Below are positions 62,623 to 64,000 of a stretch of 64,000 nucleotides of DNA, in pieces. The DNA comes from Coprenecus sp902388455. GTDB taxonomy: Bacteria; Bacteroidota; Bacteroidia; Bacteroidales; UBA932. The notes under the pieces were generated by a model. It worked only from the letters and a program-made list of their open reading frames with translations. It made no database searches and was not told where the DNA came from. Position 1 is the first letter of the stretch; each line of letters opens with the position of its first letter. The stretch covers positions 434,001 through 498,000 of the forward strand of contig OZ007032.1 in the NCBI GenBank assembly GCA_963931615.1, read 5' to 3'. The position numbers and the translations under genes were made by a program.

Positions 62623-64000
62623 TTATTTTAGGGTCAATGTTATTTTGTGTCCGCGTCCGAGAGCGGTTCCTGCATCCGGGGTCTGGGAAACAACCCGCCC
62701 GGAACCGCTGAAGTTCACTTTGTAACCTTCGTTCTCCAGCAGATACAAGGCGTCTTTGAGCCCCATTCCGGAGACATCGGGAACAATCCCTTTTTCAATC
62801 TCCAGATCTGTTACAACAGGAGGGACGCCTTCTTCCCCGCCTTCAATCCTGACCCAGCTCTTGCCCTTGACATACGGCCGCGAGGCCATGGGCATGTACT
62901 CTATGGGCATTCCGTCGTTTGCCGCCATGCCGGAGGCGATGGAAGGATTGTCTTTCGGCGTGATGCCGGAGGAGTAGATGGGCGGATTCCAGCCTGGATT
63001 GGATGCGTAGATTTTGTCTGCTATCCGTTTGAAGACAGGTGCAGCCCAGGTCGCACCGTAGAAATTACCCTTGGTAGGGCCTGTGTACAGAACTACTATG
63101 CATGAGTATCTGGGCTCGTCTGCCGGGAAGTATCCTGCGAATGAAGCCTGGTACCGTCGGAATCCGTTCTCGTCTTCATATTTCCCGTTAACGGCGACTC
63201 TGGCTGTGCCGGTCTTTCCGGCAATAGAGTACCGGGGATCGTTGCAGATTTTTGCCGTCCCATTTTCCACTACCCCGCGCAGGGCTTTGCGGACATCTGC
63301 CAGAGTGCTTCTTGAGCATATAGAGCCGCTGACTACGGATGCACCCATAGCTTCCGTGGGGATGCCGTCACGCTCGAAATCCTCGATAAAGTAGGGGCGC
63401 ATCATCTTGCCTCCATTGGCGATGGCGTTGTAGAATGTGAGGATGTGGAGCGGGGTTACGGTTATGGCGTAACCGTAACCCAAGCTGGCGAGGGAAGAGT
63501 TGGACCAGGCCACGTCCTCCGGACTGAGAATGTAGGCGTATGCCTCGCCTTCGATATCGAGGTTCAGTTTCTCAACCAGTTTCATGTTGTGCAGACGCGA
63601 GATGTATGCGGAAGGATCATCTCCGTATGATTCGGTTATCATTTTTGCGAAGGCGATGTTGGATGATTTCTCGAAGGCTTCCAGAGCGGTCATCTTGCCG
63701 TATCCTCCGCGGTGTGTGTCCGTGATTCTGATGCCTCCGTAGTGCCATTCTCCGTTGCCTCCGTCCACTTCTGTCTCGAGGGTGATGTATCCGTCCTCTA
63801 TCATAGCTGTCAATGCTGCCAGCTTGAGTGTGGAACCCGGTTCGGTAGCATGACTGAATGCATAGTTGTAGGATTCGTCGAATGTCCCGTCCTTCCGTTT
63901 GTACATGTTGGCGATTCCTCTTACGGCGCCGCTCCTGACGTCCATGACAATTGCAGTGCCTCCTTCGAATACATCGCTCATTGCCAACTGATTGCGCAGC
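62623..64000 (-). CDS. ftsI: Penicillin-binding protein FtsI/PBP3 with PASTA domain (5' end outside window)
   Basis: The frame is open to the window edge, leaving about 459 C-terminal residues. The transpeptidase sites are EPGSTLKLA (SxxK), EKSSNIAF (SxN) and AGKTGTARV (KTG). After the enzyme domain a C-terminal PASTA domain follows (IVPDVSGMGLKDALYLLEN, ending HKITLTLK). It crosslinks septal peptidoglycan with FtsW. The N-terminal membrane helix and dimerisation domain lie beyond the window. Leads into murE. Confidence 0.93.
   Translation of the reverse strand, partial: LRNQLAMSDVFEGGTAIVMDVRSGAVRGIANMYKRKDGTFDESYNYAFSHATEPGSTLKLAALTAMIEDGYITLETEVDGGNGEWHYGGIRITDTHRGGYGKMTALEAFEKSSNIAFAKMITESYGDDPSAYISRLHNMKLVEKLNLDIEGEAYAYILSPEDVAWSNSSLASLGYGYAITVTPLHILTFYNAIANGGKMMRPYFIEDFERDGIPTEAMGASVVSGSICSRSTLADVRKALRGVVENGTAKICNDPRYSIAGKTGTARVAVNGKYEDENGFRRYQASFAGYFPADEPRYSCIVVLYTGPTKGNFYGATWAAPVFKRIADKIYASNPGWNPPIYSSGITPKDNPSIASGMAANDGMPIEYMPMASRPYVKGKSWVRIEGGEEGVPPVVTDLEIEKGIVPDVSGMGLKDALYLLENEGYKVNFSGSGRVVSQTPDAGTALGRGHKITLTLK

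Overview
The window comes from a Bacteroidota chromosome, most likely order Bacteroidales. Evidence: GLPGLI-family proteins, BACON and fimbrillin-like lipoproteins, an ExbB-X-ExbD-ExbD cluster, a BlaR1-type sensor ending in a TonB domain, and several promoters of the Bacteroidetes form TTG-N19-21-TAnnTTTG. Base composition is moderate overall, but the barrel gene at 3472-6120 is visibly GC-richer and the lipoprotein block at 17379-29697 visibly AT-richer. Coding density is very high. The longest stretch without a gene is about 130 nt (35455-35587). I saw no insertion sequence, prophage, CRISPR array or rRNA.

Plus strand, 1-14243. A tandem array of GLPGLI secreted proteins (three full-size copies, the first cut by the window edge, plus one deleted copy) leads into a large outer-membrane barrel protein with a carboxypeptidase-regulatory N-terminus. 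Then come a BlaI-like repressor with an M56 sensor peptidase, rlmN, a patatin/BamA-like fusion (type Vd secretion type), recX, and a FucP-type sugar permease followed by a ROK kinase.

Minus strand, 14247-49082. prfB, with its programmed +1 frameshift intact, converges on the ROK gene. A class C beta-lactamase-like hydrolase and an unusually short LysR regulator follow. Next is an apparent six-gene unit (transcribed 29697 to 17379): a DUF4384 protein, a WG-repeat/caspase-like protease, an outer-membrane barrel and three large lipoproteins with fimbrillin-like, BACON and leucine-rich-repeat regions. This is the least explained part of the window. Beyond it are a tripartite RND efflux operon, two small envelope proteins, a TonB-like protein, udk, asnS, an alkaline phosphatase, the ExbB/ExbD proton-channel cluster, tRNA-Ser(GGA), ansA, tatD, dprA, an anti-sigma/divergent-sigma pair and galE.

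Plus strand, 49153-51465: rpiB, truB, queA. Minus strand, 51469-64000: a division and cell-wall (dcw) cluster in classical order ftsI-murE-mraY-murD-ftsW-murG-murC-ftsQ-ftsA-ftsZ, mostly with overlapping or touching genes and without ddl between murC and ftsQ. ftsI is cut by the window edge.

Much of the window serves the envelope: peptidoglycan synthesis, outer-membrane energisation (ExbB/ExbD plus TonB-like proteins), efflux, and surface lipoproteins. The regulatory pairs (BlaI/M56, sigma/anti-sigma, LysR/hydrolase) look like local control points.
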